This document shows positions 45,875 to 53,867 of a DNA stretch of 64,000 nt, in pieces. The notes under the pieces are model-generated. The model did not search any database and was not told the DNA's origin. It saw only the letters and a program-made list of their open reading frames with translations. The position numbers were made by a program, and so were the translations under genes. The DNA is from UBA6926 sp045562535 (GTDB lineage Bacteria; Chloroflexota; Dehalococcoidia; UBA6926): the NCBI GenBank assembly GCA_045562535.1, contig JBJKVP010000004.1, positions 62,001 to 126,000 of the forward strand, in the 5' to 3' direction. Position 1 is the first letter of the stretch. The number at the start of each line of letters is the position of its first letter.

Positions 45875-46435
45875 TTATTGGTTATCATTTAATAATTCCG
45901 AATCAATGCCTCGGTCTTCATATCTCGCCAGGATAAAAAGTAAATCTGAAACCCTATTTATATAGGGTAATATTGAAGAGTCATCTCTGATCGATCCACT
46001 TTGATCTAAAGAAACCACCAATCTCTCTGCCCTCCGTAAAACTGATCGAGCCAAATCTATCCCTGCTGACGCTGGTGTTGCCCCAGGTAAAACAAAGAAC
46101 GGAGGTAATTCGAAATCCTCTTGTAACTCATCAATAAGATTTTCAATTTCGTCGACCATACCATTATCTACCGGTGTGAAATGTTCAAGGAATTTATCAT
46201 AGTGTTCAACATCAGTTGCAAGTTCAGCTCCAACCGAAAATAGATCCCTTTGCAATTTTAAGATGATCTCTTTTACCTTAGTGTCCTGTGAAAAACTACG
46301 GCCAATCCCTAAAGCCGATACAGCCTCATCTATCGTGCCATATGCGTCAGTCCTAGGATCATTCTTTTTTATCCGACCACCATATAGAAGCCCCGTCTCA
46401 CCGGAATCTCCATGACGAGTATAAACCTTAGGCAT
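45875..46435 (-). CDS. PduO-type cob(I)alamin adenosyltransferase
   Basis: The 186-residue protein starts at the ATG at 46435 (an in-frame TTG at 46462 is longer). It shows MPKVYTRHGDSGETGLLYGGR (ATP binding), DAYGTIDEAVSALGIGRS, LQRDLFSVGAELAT, FVLPGATPASAGIDLARSVLRRAERLV and NRVSDLLFILARYED. It makes adenosylcobalamin. No B12-dependent enzyme is nearby. Confidence 0.93.
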   Translation of the reverse strand: MPKVYTRHGDSGETGLLYGGRIKKNDPRTDAYGTIDEAVSALGIGRSFSQDTKVKEIILKLQRDLFSVGAELATDVEHYDKFLEHFTPVDNGMVDEIENLIDELQEDFELPPFFVLPGATPASAGIDLARSVLRRAERLVVSLDQSGSIRDDSSILPYINRVSDLLFILARYEDRGIDSELLNDNQ

Positions 46436-46530
46436 CTTATAAACCCCAATCAAGTCATTCAATATCTTGTACAGTTTAACCTAGATGATGCCGTTTTACA
46501 GCTTTAACTACTAACAGGGAGTTATATTTG

Positions 46531-46559
46531 TTGACAATGCTATTGTCATATTTTATGAT
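46531..46559 (+). promoter_or_regulatory. Promoter with inverted-repeat operator for the MerR/Clp unit
   Basis: A perfect TTGACA (46531-46536) and TATGAT (46554-46559) are 17 bases apart. Between and over them lies the perfect inverted repeat TGACAATGCTATTGTCA (46532-46548; 7-bp arms, 3-base centre). Its position over the -35 box and spacer suggests a repressor site, most simply for the regulator encoded next. It does not match the known HspR HAIR element. Confidence 0.7.
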
Positions 46560-46625
46560 GCTTGTAATGAACATAAGTTAACAAAATAATTATATTAGTA
46601 TTCGTCAGTTAAGGTGGACTCAATA

Positions 46626-46940
46626 ATGCGTAATCGACAAGAGCCGGTATTCTCAATACGAATAGCTGCAAGGCTCGTTGGGCTCCATGTTCAAACACTA
46701 CGTTATTACGAAAGAAATGGCATGGTTAAGCCTCAGAGATCAAGGGGAAATGTTCGATATTACAGCGAAGAAGATATAACGATGATTAACAACATAAAGT
46801 CTCTTATAGACGATCTAGGAGTTAACCTAGCCGGAGTACAGGTCATAATGAAAATGAACGAACAAATGAGCACCATGAAAGAACGAATCAACTATTTAGA
46901 GTCACAGTTAAGTAAGCGAAAACAAAATATAGAAGAATAG
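46626..46940 (+). CDS. MerR-family (HspR-like) transcriptional regulator
   Basis: The 104-residue protein starts at the ATG at 46626, with AAGGTGG 8 bases upstream. The N-terminal winged helix shows the MerR pattern FSIRIAARLVGLHVQTLRYYERNGMVKPQRS and VRYYSEEDI. A C-terminal coiled coil (about 70-100) would form the dimer; no effector domain or metal Cys is present. This size and its position 40 bases before a Clp ATPase gene resemble HspR, which represses chaperone genes. Confidence 0.85.
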   Translation: MRNRQEPVFSIRIAARLVGLHVQTLRYYERNGMVKPQRSRGNVRYYSEEDITMINNIKSLIDDLGVNLAGVQVIMKMNEQMSTMKERINYLESQLSKRKQNIEE

Positions 46941-46980
46941 ATCATACAACACAAGTATTACATTGTAAGGAGTCCCTCTG

Positions 46981-49401
46981 ATGATGCGCCCCGAACGTTT
47001 TACAGAAAAAGCGCAAGAAATATTAGCTTCTTCCCAAGAACTGGTACAAAATATGAACCACACTCAATGGGATGTTGAGCATGTCTTGTTAGCAATTTTA
47101 GAGCAGAATTCCGGTTTAGGATTTGAGATTCTAGAAATCGCGGGTGTAGACGTAGCCATGCTGAGGCGAGAGGTACAAAAATCCTTAGATAAAGCTGCAA
47201 AAACTTCAACTGTAAATAATAGCCAGATATTTATAACACCAAGTCTACAAGAGCTTCTACAAAATTCCGACAACGAAGCAAAACGACTACAGGATGAATA
47301 CATCGGTATTGAACATCTTTTAATTAGCATGACAAAAGAACGAGTAGGCAATATCGCTAGCATATTAAAAGAATTTCGTATTACAGAAGAACAACTTTAC
47401 GCGGCACTGCAAGAGGTCAGGGGAGAGGCAAGAATCGATGATCCTAGAGCGGAAGAAAAATATAGATCTTTAGCTAAATACAGCATAAATTTAACTGACC
47501 TCGCTAGAAAAGGAAAACTAGATCCCGTCATCGGAAGGCAGAGTGAGATCCAAAGAGTTATGCAAATATTGGTAAGAAGAACCAAAAACAATCCTGTAAT
47601 AATTGGCGAAGCTGGGGTTGGAAAAACTGCAATCGCGGAAGGTCTAGCAGAACGTATTGTTGCAGGAGATGTACCTGAGTCTTTACAGAGGCACGAGGTA
47701 ATGGCACTTGATATGGGAGCTCTGGTAGCAGGTGCGAAGTTTCGGGGTGAATTTGAAGAACGATTAAAAAATGTCCTTGACGAAGTCCGTACGGGAAAAG
47801 GGGAAATAATACTCTTTATAGACGAACTTCATACAGTCGTGGGAGCAGGAGCGGCAGAAGGCGCTATAGACGCCTCAAACATGTTAAAACCCGCCTTAGC
47901 ACGTGGCGAACTACAAACCGTGGGCGCAACCACTTTGGATGAATACCGTCGCCACATAGAAAAAGATTCCGCACTAGAAAGGCGTTTTCAGCCCGTATAT
48001 GTTGAAGAGCCAAATTTAGAAGATGCGCTTTCTATATTGAAAGGGATTGGCCCAAAATATGAAGCACATCACAAGGTAAAAATTACAGAGCAAGCATTGG
48101 AAGCTGCAGTGAAATTAAGTGCTAGATATCTGACCGAAAGACATCTTCCAGACAAAGCGATTGATCTGATTGATGAAGCAGCTTCACGACTTCGGATTGA
48201 TGCCGAATCATTCCCTCAAAGCCTCAAAGATAGTGAGCAGGTCATCCGTCAGTTACAAATACAAGAAGAAGCTGCTTCCCAACGAGGCCAATTTGAGCAA
48301 GCAGCTCAATTAAAACAAAAAAATATACAGCAGCAAGAAAACTATGATACCGAGCTGCAAAACTGGAAAAAGGAGAAGGAAATAAGGGATGAAGTATTAG
48401 AGAAAGATATTGAAGAGCTGGTTTCAGAATGGACAGGCATACCTGTATCAAAAATGTTGGAAGGTGAATCAACACGATTGATAAGAATGGAAGATGAACT
48501 ACACGAAAAAGTAGTGGGCCAACATAAAGCAATTACCGCCCTATCTGATGCAATTCGAAGGGGTCGATCAGGGCTTAAGGACCCTAAACGACCCATTGGA
48601 AGTTTCATTTTTCTGGGGCCTACTGGTGTTGGTAAAACAGAATTAGCAAAAACATTAGCCGAATTTCTTTTCGACGACCCAGAAGCTCTAATAAGGTTCG
48701 ACATGTCAGAATTCGCCACTCCTCACGAGGCATCAAAATTGATTGGTGCCCCTCCTGGATATGTAGGTTTTGAAGACGGAGGTCAGCTAACAGAATTAGT
48801 GAGAAGAAGGCCTTACAGAGTCATATTGTTTGATGAAATCGAAAAAGCACATCCAGATCTATTTAACACGCTACTACAGATATTGGAAGATGGCCGACTT
48901 ACTGATGGCCAGGGGCATACCGTAGATTTCCGAAATACAGTCATTATTATGACAAGTAATCTTGGGACTGAGATTCTCAATAAGGAAAAAATAGGGCTGC
49001 TTCCTGAGTCAAATAACGACCAATACATTGAATTGCAAAAATCGGTAGAACAAGCGATGAAAAAAACATTCCGCCCAGAATTTCTTAACAGAATTGACGA
49101 AACTATAATATTTGAACCTCTTTCAAAAGATGAAATTCTATCTATAGTAAACCTGATGGTGATCGAAGTAAAAAATCGTTTAGCAGAACGGGATATATCA
49201 ATAAATTTATCCGATAAAGCTATCGAATGGTTAGGTAACACTGGCTTCGACCAAACTTATGGTGCAAGGCCTTTAAGAAGGGCGATACAAAGGCACATCG
49301 AGAATGTTCTTGCGCGAGACATACTGGCCGAAAAATTCAACTCTGGAGACCAAATCAACATAGATGTTGACAACGATTCTCTAAGCTTCAAAAAAGGGTA
49401 A
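46981..49401 (+). CDS. Clp-family AAA+ unfoldase (ClpC/ClpB type)
   Basis: The 806-residue protein has the Clp N domain (about 5-140), a first AAA+ domain with GEAGVGKTAIAEGLAERI and IILFIDELHTVVGAG, a short coiled middle region (about 395-475, EEAASQRGQFEQAAQLKQKN, with the UVR-like pattern), and a second AAA+ domain with GPTGVGKTELAKTLAEFLF and VILFDEIEKAHPD plus the C-terminal FDQTYGARPLRRAIQ. The short middle domain points to ClpC. Where ClpC has VGF for docking to ClpP, this protein has KIGLLPES, so partner use is uncertain. AGGAG precedes the ATG. It is likely under the MerR-like regulator upstream. Confidence 0.9.
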   Translation: MMRPERFTEKAQEILASSQELVQNMNHTQWDVEHVLLAILEQNSGLGFEILEIAGVDVAMLRREVQKSLDKAAKTSTVNNSQIFITPSLQELLQNSDNEAKRLQDEYIGIEHLLISMTKERVGNIASILKEFRITEEQLYAALQEVRGEARIDDPRAEEKYRSLAKYSINLTDLARKGKLDPVIGRQSEIQRVMQILVRRTKNNPVIIGEAGVGKTAIAEGLAERIVAGDVPESLQRHEVMALDMGALVAGAKFRGEFEERLKNVLDEVRTGKGEIILFIDELHTVVGAGAAEGAIDASNMLKPALARGELQTVGATTLDEYRRHIEKDSALERRFQPVYVEEPNLEDALSILKGIGPKYEAHHKVKITEQALEAAVKLSARYLTERHLPDKAIDLIDEAASRLRIDAESFPQSLKDSEQVIRQLQIQEEAASQRGQFEQAAQLKQKNIQQQENYDTELQNWKKEKEIRDEVLEKDIEELVSEWTGIPVSKMLEGESTRLIRMEDELHEKVVGQHKAITALSDAIRRGRSGLKDPKRPIGSFIFLGPTGVGKTELAKTLAEFLFDDPEALIRFDMSEFATPHEASKLIGAPPGYVGFEDGGQLTELVRRRPYRVILFDEIEKAHPDLFNTLLQILEDGRLTDGQGHTVDFRNTVIIMTSNLGTEILNKEKIGLLPESNNDQYIELQKSVEQAMKKTFRPEFLNRIDETIIFEPLSKDEILSIVNLMVIEVKNRLAERDISINLSDKAIEWLGNTGFDQTYGARPLRRAIQRHIENVLARDILAEKFNSGDQINIDVDNDSLSFKKG

Positions 49402-49697
49402 CCAACCGTTTCCAATATGGCAAAAATAATTCCAGTATGTTGCCGCAACTGAAACAACGGAGTGAGAAGAACCTAGTCCCACATGAAAGTTAGTATCTAG
49501 ATCAATAGATACCACTGCAGGCTTACCTTACCAACTCTCTTATTCGCTTTTTTTCGCCTAGAAGCTTAGCTTGATAATGCTAGATCCACGATGGTAATCA
49601 GATATAATATTATTGCAATAGATTTCCAAATGGGAACTTTAGTCAAAGCCACGCTATATATTTTGGTCACTAAATCGGGTTGGAGAATGTATAGATA
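49402..49697 (+). other. Gap before dnaE
   Basis: This region holds a perfect 7-bp hairpin GTATCTA/TAGATAC with a 6-base loop (49493-49512), without a T-run, and a TATAAT near 49602 that may be part of the dnaE promoter although no clear -35 box precedes it. I see no gene or recognised RNA here. Confidence 0.4.
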
Positions 49698-52600
49698 ATG
49701 TTTACGCATCTACATACTCATTCTGAATACAGCTTACTCGATGGTCTCTGCAAAATAACAGATCTAATTGATGAAGCAAGAAACTTGGGTTCTGATTCAA
49801 TCGCATTGACCGACCACGGATCACTATACGGAGCAGTAGAATTTTATAGAAAATCGAAAGCCGCCGGCATAAAACCAATCATAGGTGTAGAGGCATATGT
49901 TGCCCCAAATGGGAGACATTCCCGCTTACCTGGAGACAACCAACCGTATCATTTAGTATTACTCGCTAAAAACAAGGAAGGTTATCACAATCTATTGAAA
50001 TTGGTCACCCTAAGTCATCTAGAGGGTTTTTATTATCGACCGAGGATTGATAGAGAACTACTAAAGCAATATAGCGGTGGAATCATTGCTTTATCCGGGT
50101 GCCTAGCCGCAGAGATTCCAAGAGCTATCTCAGAAGGTAGATTAGAAGATGCCAGAGAAGCTGCAATATGGCATCGAGACGTTTTTGAGGACTATTACTT
50201 GGAAGTACAACGGCATGATTCTGTAGAAGATCTAGAAGCCGTCAACAACGAACTAATAAAAATATCTAGCGAACTATCCATACCATTAGTTGCAACCAAC
50301 GATTTACATTATGTCCATTCTGACGACGATCAAGCTCAAGACGTCCTTTTATGTATACAAACAAATTCGACTCTCGAAGATACTAACAGGATGAAAATGG
50401 ACGGCGGGTCATACTACTTGAAATCTGAAGAAGAAATGAGAGAGCTTTTCAAGGACATCCCCCAAGCAGTAGACAACACGGCTGTCATTGCTAACAAATG
50501 TGAATTAGATCTAGAGTTCAATCGCCTTCGATTACCACAGATTGACATACCAGAAAACCAAACTTCATTTGACTATCTAGAATCCATTTGTAGGGAAGGT
50601 TTTAAAAAACTGTATGAACCTGGAAATTCTAGCGCTGTAGAGCGCCTCGAATATGAGCTTAGAGTAATCAAAGAAATGGAGTTTTCGGATTATTTTTTGG
50701 TTGTCTGGGATATCGCTAAATACGCAAGAGAAAAAGATATCCTGATAGGGGTAAGAGGCAGCGCAGCTGCAAGTTTAATTTTATATTGCCTGAATATCAC
50801 AGATATAGACCCTCTGGAATACGCTCTAGTTTTCGAAAGATTCTTAAATTTAGAGAGAATTGAAATGCCGGATATCGACCTCGATATCGAAGACACTAGA
50901 CGAGATGAAATATTAGATTATGTAATGGCTAGGTTCGGCGAAGATAGAGTAGCTCAGATCATCACTTTCGGCACATTAGGACCAAGAGCAGCTATACGAG
51001 ATGTTGGGAGAGTATTGGGTATTCCTTATTCCGATGTTGATGAAATAGCAAGACTGCTACCTAATACAGGCGCCAAATCTCTAAACGAAGCTGTAGAGGA
51101 AAATGCTGAGCTCAGTGAAGCTTACGAAAAAAGACCCTACGTTAAAGAACTGATCGATACCGCGAAAAAACTGGAAGGCGTTTCCCGGCACGCCAGTACT
51201 CATGCAGCGGGGGTAGTAATATCACAGGAGCCGTTATCTAATGTAGTACCACTCCAAAGACCTACACGAACCGGAAGCGATAATTCCATGCCTATGACTC
51301 AGTGGGATATGAATACTGTAGCAGAAGTAGGTCTACTGAAGATGGATTTCCTTGGACTGAGCAATTTATCAATATTAGGCAGAACATGCGATTTGATTAA
51401 ATCGACGCAAGGAATAGAAATAGACCTAAAAACGATCCCTTTAGATGATGCTAAAACTTTCGAATTACTTTGCTCAGGGGAAACAACAGGCCTTTTCCAA
51501 CTAGAAGGGAGCGGAATGCGAAGATGGATAAAACAACTAAAACCAGAAAACATACAAGAAATTTCAGCAATGATAGCTCTCTATCGACCAGGTCCTATGG
51601 AACATATCCCGAGATTCATAGATGCTAAGTTCGGACGAATACCAATAACATATCCACATGAAGATCTAGCTGAACTATTATCTGAAACATACGGCATCAT
51701 AGTGTACCAAGACCAAGTATTGAAAATTGCACAAAAATTTGCCGGCTACACTCTTGGTCAAGCGGACATCGTTAGAAAAGCAATGGGTAAAAAAATATCG
51801 TCTATAATGTCGGAAGAAAGAGATGGCTTTCTCGCGGGCGCATCAAACCAAGGCTACTCTCATAATGAAGCAACCGCGGTTTTTGACCTTATAGAACCAT
51901 TTGCAGGATATGCTTTTAACAAGGCACATAGCGTAAGCTACGCATATATCGCGTACCAAACAGCTTTCCTCAAAGCAAATTACCCAACAGAATATCTAAC
52001 GTGTTTATTAAACTCCAGTCTTGGTCAGCAAGATAGGATGGGAGTTATAGCAGAAGAATGTAAAACATTAGGAATCGAAGTAAAACCTCCATCAGTAAGC
52101 TATAGCGAACACAATTTTTCTATAGGATTCGATAAAAATCAAGCTTTCATTATGACTGGTCTTACAGCAGTAAAAAACGTCGGGGTTAACGCTGTTGAAA
52201 AGATAATTGGAGAGCAAAAAAACAAAGGTCCGTATACGTCTTTAGAGAATTTCATAGAACGTGCGGATCTTCGATCGCTAAACAGAAGAGGACTCGAAAG
52301 TTTGATCAAAGCGGGGGCGTTAGATGATCTCGGAGAAAGAGGAACTCTCGAAAAATCAGCAGAAAAAATACTTAATTTATCCATCCAAGAGAGTAAGAGG
52401 CGTGACTCAAACCAAACGACTATGTTTGACATGATGGAGGGAAACACTACTCTCGATATGCCGAGCATCAATTTAATAGAAAATAATGTGACAGAAGAAG
52501 AAAAAGGAACTTGGGAAAAAGAGATGGTAGGAATATATTTCACCTATAATCCTTTTGAGCTCCTAACAAATAATTTGGACGAAAATACCATAAACTGCGG

Positions 52601-53270
52601 GGACATCGGGGAATCTTATAAAGGAAAAGCAGTGGACATGATAGGTATTGTTATATCAAAAAGAACGTTTCCAATTCGCAATGGACAAACAGCAATGAGT
52701 GTAACAATCCAGGATACAACCGGTTCTACAGAAGTAACCGTTTGGCCGGACATTTTGAAAAATACTGAGGATGTGTGGAACATAAATTCCCCTGTCGCAA
52801 TTCATGGCAAAGTTAGAGGGCAGGGAGAAAGGCTAACGGTATCGTGTGAGTCTGTAGCAACTTTAGATATAAATGCTAACAACGACAAAAGAAACAATAA
52901 ACTACAAGAGACAGAAAAGCAAAATAGCTCTACTCCTGAACAACGCCCAACTGACCCTAAACCCATCGAAGATCAACCCCAAAATAGCTTCTCAGAAAAC
53001 CAGAACAATGATAACTCTCTACCTGTAAAGGTAACTTTAGAGCTTCGCGAAACCGATAACAAAGATTTAGACGTTAATATTCTCACACATCTTGTAGGAA
53101 TATTAAGGGAATTCCCAGGTAATGATCTAGTTCACCTAAACATAATTGTTGCGGATCAACGAGTCGATGTAATTATGCCACAAAAAGCTCAATTCAACGA
53201 AGAATTTAAACAAGCCGTTGAGAACATTCTAGGTGAAGGAAAAATGTCTATACAAAGGCAACTGATCTAG
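49698..53270 (+). CDS. dnaE: DNA polymerase III alpha subunit
   Basis: The replicative polymerase has 1,190 residues. The N-terminal PHP domain shows FTHLHTHSEYSLLDG, ALTDHGSLYGAVEFY and LYGAV. The palm region has the catalytic pattern MPDIDLDIEDTRRDEI and GVRGSAAASLI. Later parts are SRHASTHAAGVVIS, YRPGPMEHIPRFI, IIVYQDQVLKIAQKFAGYTLGQADIVRKAMGKK, FNKAHSVSYAYIAYQTAFLKANYP and helix-hairpin-helix segments. An OB-fold domain (about 975-1060) and a C-terminal domain follow a low-complexity linker (about 1065-1110, NSSTPEQRPTDPKPIEDQPQ). It is complete; no exonuclease is fused. Confidence 0.97.
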   Translation: MFTHLHTHSEYSLLDGLCKITDLIDEARNLGSDSIALTDHGSLYGAVEFYRKSKAAGIKPIIGVEAYVAPNGRHSRLPGDNQPYHLVLLAKNKEGYHNLLKLVTLSHLEGFYYRPRIDRELLKQYSGGIIALSGCLAAEIPRAISEGRLEDAREAAIWHRDVFEDYYLEVQRHDSVEDLEAVNNELIKISSELSIPLVATNDLHYVHSDDDQAQDVLLCIQTNSTLEDTNRMKMDGGSYYLKSEEEMRELFKDIPQAVDNTAVIANKCELDLEFNRLRLPQIDIPENQTSFDYLESICREGFKKLYEPGNSSAVERLEYELRVIKEMEFSDYFLVVWDIAKYAREKDILIGVRGSAAASLILYCLNITDIDPLEYALVFERFLNLERIEMPDIDLDIEDTRRDEILDYVMARFGEDRVAQIITFGTLGPRAAIRDVGRVLGIPYSDVDEIARLLPNTGAKSLNEAVEENAELSEAYEKRPYVKELIDTAKKLEGVSRHASTHAAGVVISQEPLSNVVPLQRPTRTGSDNSMPMTQWDMNTVAEVGLLKMDFLGLSNLSILGRTCDLIKSTQGIEIDLKTIPLDDAKTFELLCSGETTGLFQLEGSGMRRWIKQLKPENIQEISAMIALYRPGPMEHIPRFIDAKFGRIPITYPHEDLAELLSETYGIIVYQDQVLKIAQKFAGYTLGQADIVRKAMGKKISSIMSEERDGFLAGASNQGYSHNEATAVFDLIEPFAGYAFNKAHSVSYAYIAYQTAFLKANYPTEYLTCLLNSSLGQQDRMGVIAEECKTLGIEVKPPSVSYSEHNFSIGFDKNQAFIMTGLTAVKNVGVNAVEKIIGEQKNKGPYTSLENFIERADLRSLNRRGLESLIKAGALDDLGERGTLEKSAEKILNLSIQESKRRDSNQTTMFDMMEGNTTLDMPSINLIENNVTEEEKGTWEKEMVGIYFTYNPFELLTNNLDENTINCGDIGESYKGKAVDMIGIVISKRTFPIRNGQTAMSVTIQDTTGSTEVTVWPDILKNTEDVWNINSPVAIHGKVRGQGERLTVSCESVATLDINANNDKRNNKLQETEKQNSSTPEQRPTDPKPIEDQPQNSFSENQNNDNSLPVKVTLELRETDNKDLDVNILTHLVGILREFPGNDLVHLNIIVADQRVDVIMPQKAQFNEEFKQAVENILGEGKMSIQRQLI

Positions 53271-53864
53271 CTATATATTTTTTATAAAGGTACTTACCTG
53301 GACTGATCTTTTTGCAGGTTTAAAATTCTTACGGCGTTCCGTTCTTAATTTTTGTTTCCCGGCGTCGGGCCTTCCTTCTAGCCGTAACAATTTTTCTTTA
53401 AAATCAAGTCCATGACCAAACCCGGTAAGTGAGCCATCGGCTCCTACCACTCTGTGACACGGAACGACTATTGTATACGGGTTAGATCCAACAGCCTGCC
53501 CTACAGCTCTGGCCGATTTTGGTCTATTTATATTATCGGCGATTTTTCCGTACGTTGTCACTGTTCCGTATGGGATCAACTTCAAATTATCCCAAACCTG
53601 CGACTGAAACTCTGTGTATCCATCCATATCCAAAATATAATCAAACGATTTTACTATACCATCACTGTATTTTAGAAATTGTTCTCCTAATTCACCTAAT
53701 CCTATTTTATCAATTTTTATAGAACCAAAATTTACATCGATTATTTGCTCCAAGGCTCCAAAATTATCTTCCGGTCCAATAACGGCTTTTAGGCCTTTAT
53801 TTGATGCTACAAAAGCAAAATTGCCAAAGGCAGTTTCTAGCAAGAATTTTGTGCTAGCTTTCAT
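53271..53864 (-). CDS. ogt: Methylated-DNA-protein cysteine methyltransferase
   Basis: The 197-residue suicide repair protein removes alkyl groups from O6-guanine. The active site is VVPCHRVVGADGSLTGFGHGL, preceded by the helix-turn-helix GTVTTYGKIADNINRPKSARAVGQAVGSNPY. The N-terminal domain (1-85) is divergent. The C-terminus extends about 25 basic residues beyond the usual end (KLRTERRKNFKPAKRS). Its stop codon directly abuts that of dnaE, with no base between the convergent genes. Confidence 0.92.
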   Translation of the reverse strand: MKASTKFLLETAFGNFAFVASNKGLKAVIGPEDNFGALEQIIDVNFGSIKIDKIGLGELGEQFLKYSDGIVKSFDYILDMDGYTEFQSQVWDNLKLIPYGTVTTYGKIADNINRPKSARAVGQAVGSNPYTIVVPCHRVVGADGSLTGFGHGLDFKEKLLRLEGRPDAGKQKLRTERRKNFKPAKRSVQVSTFIKNI

Positions 53865-53867
53865 AGA

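Noticed and set aside
49493..49512. Terminator after the Clp gene
   Set aside because: The 7-bp hairpin has no T-run, so I record it only as a hairpin.
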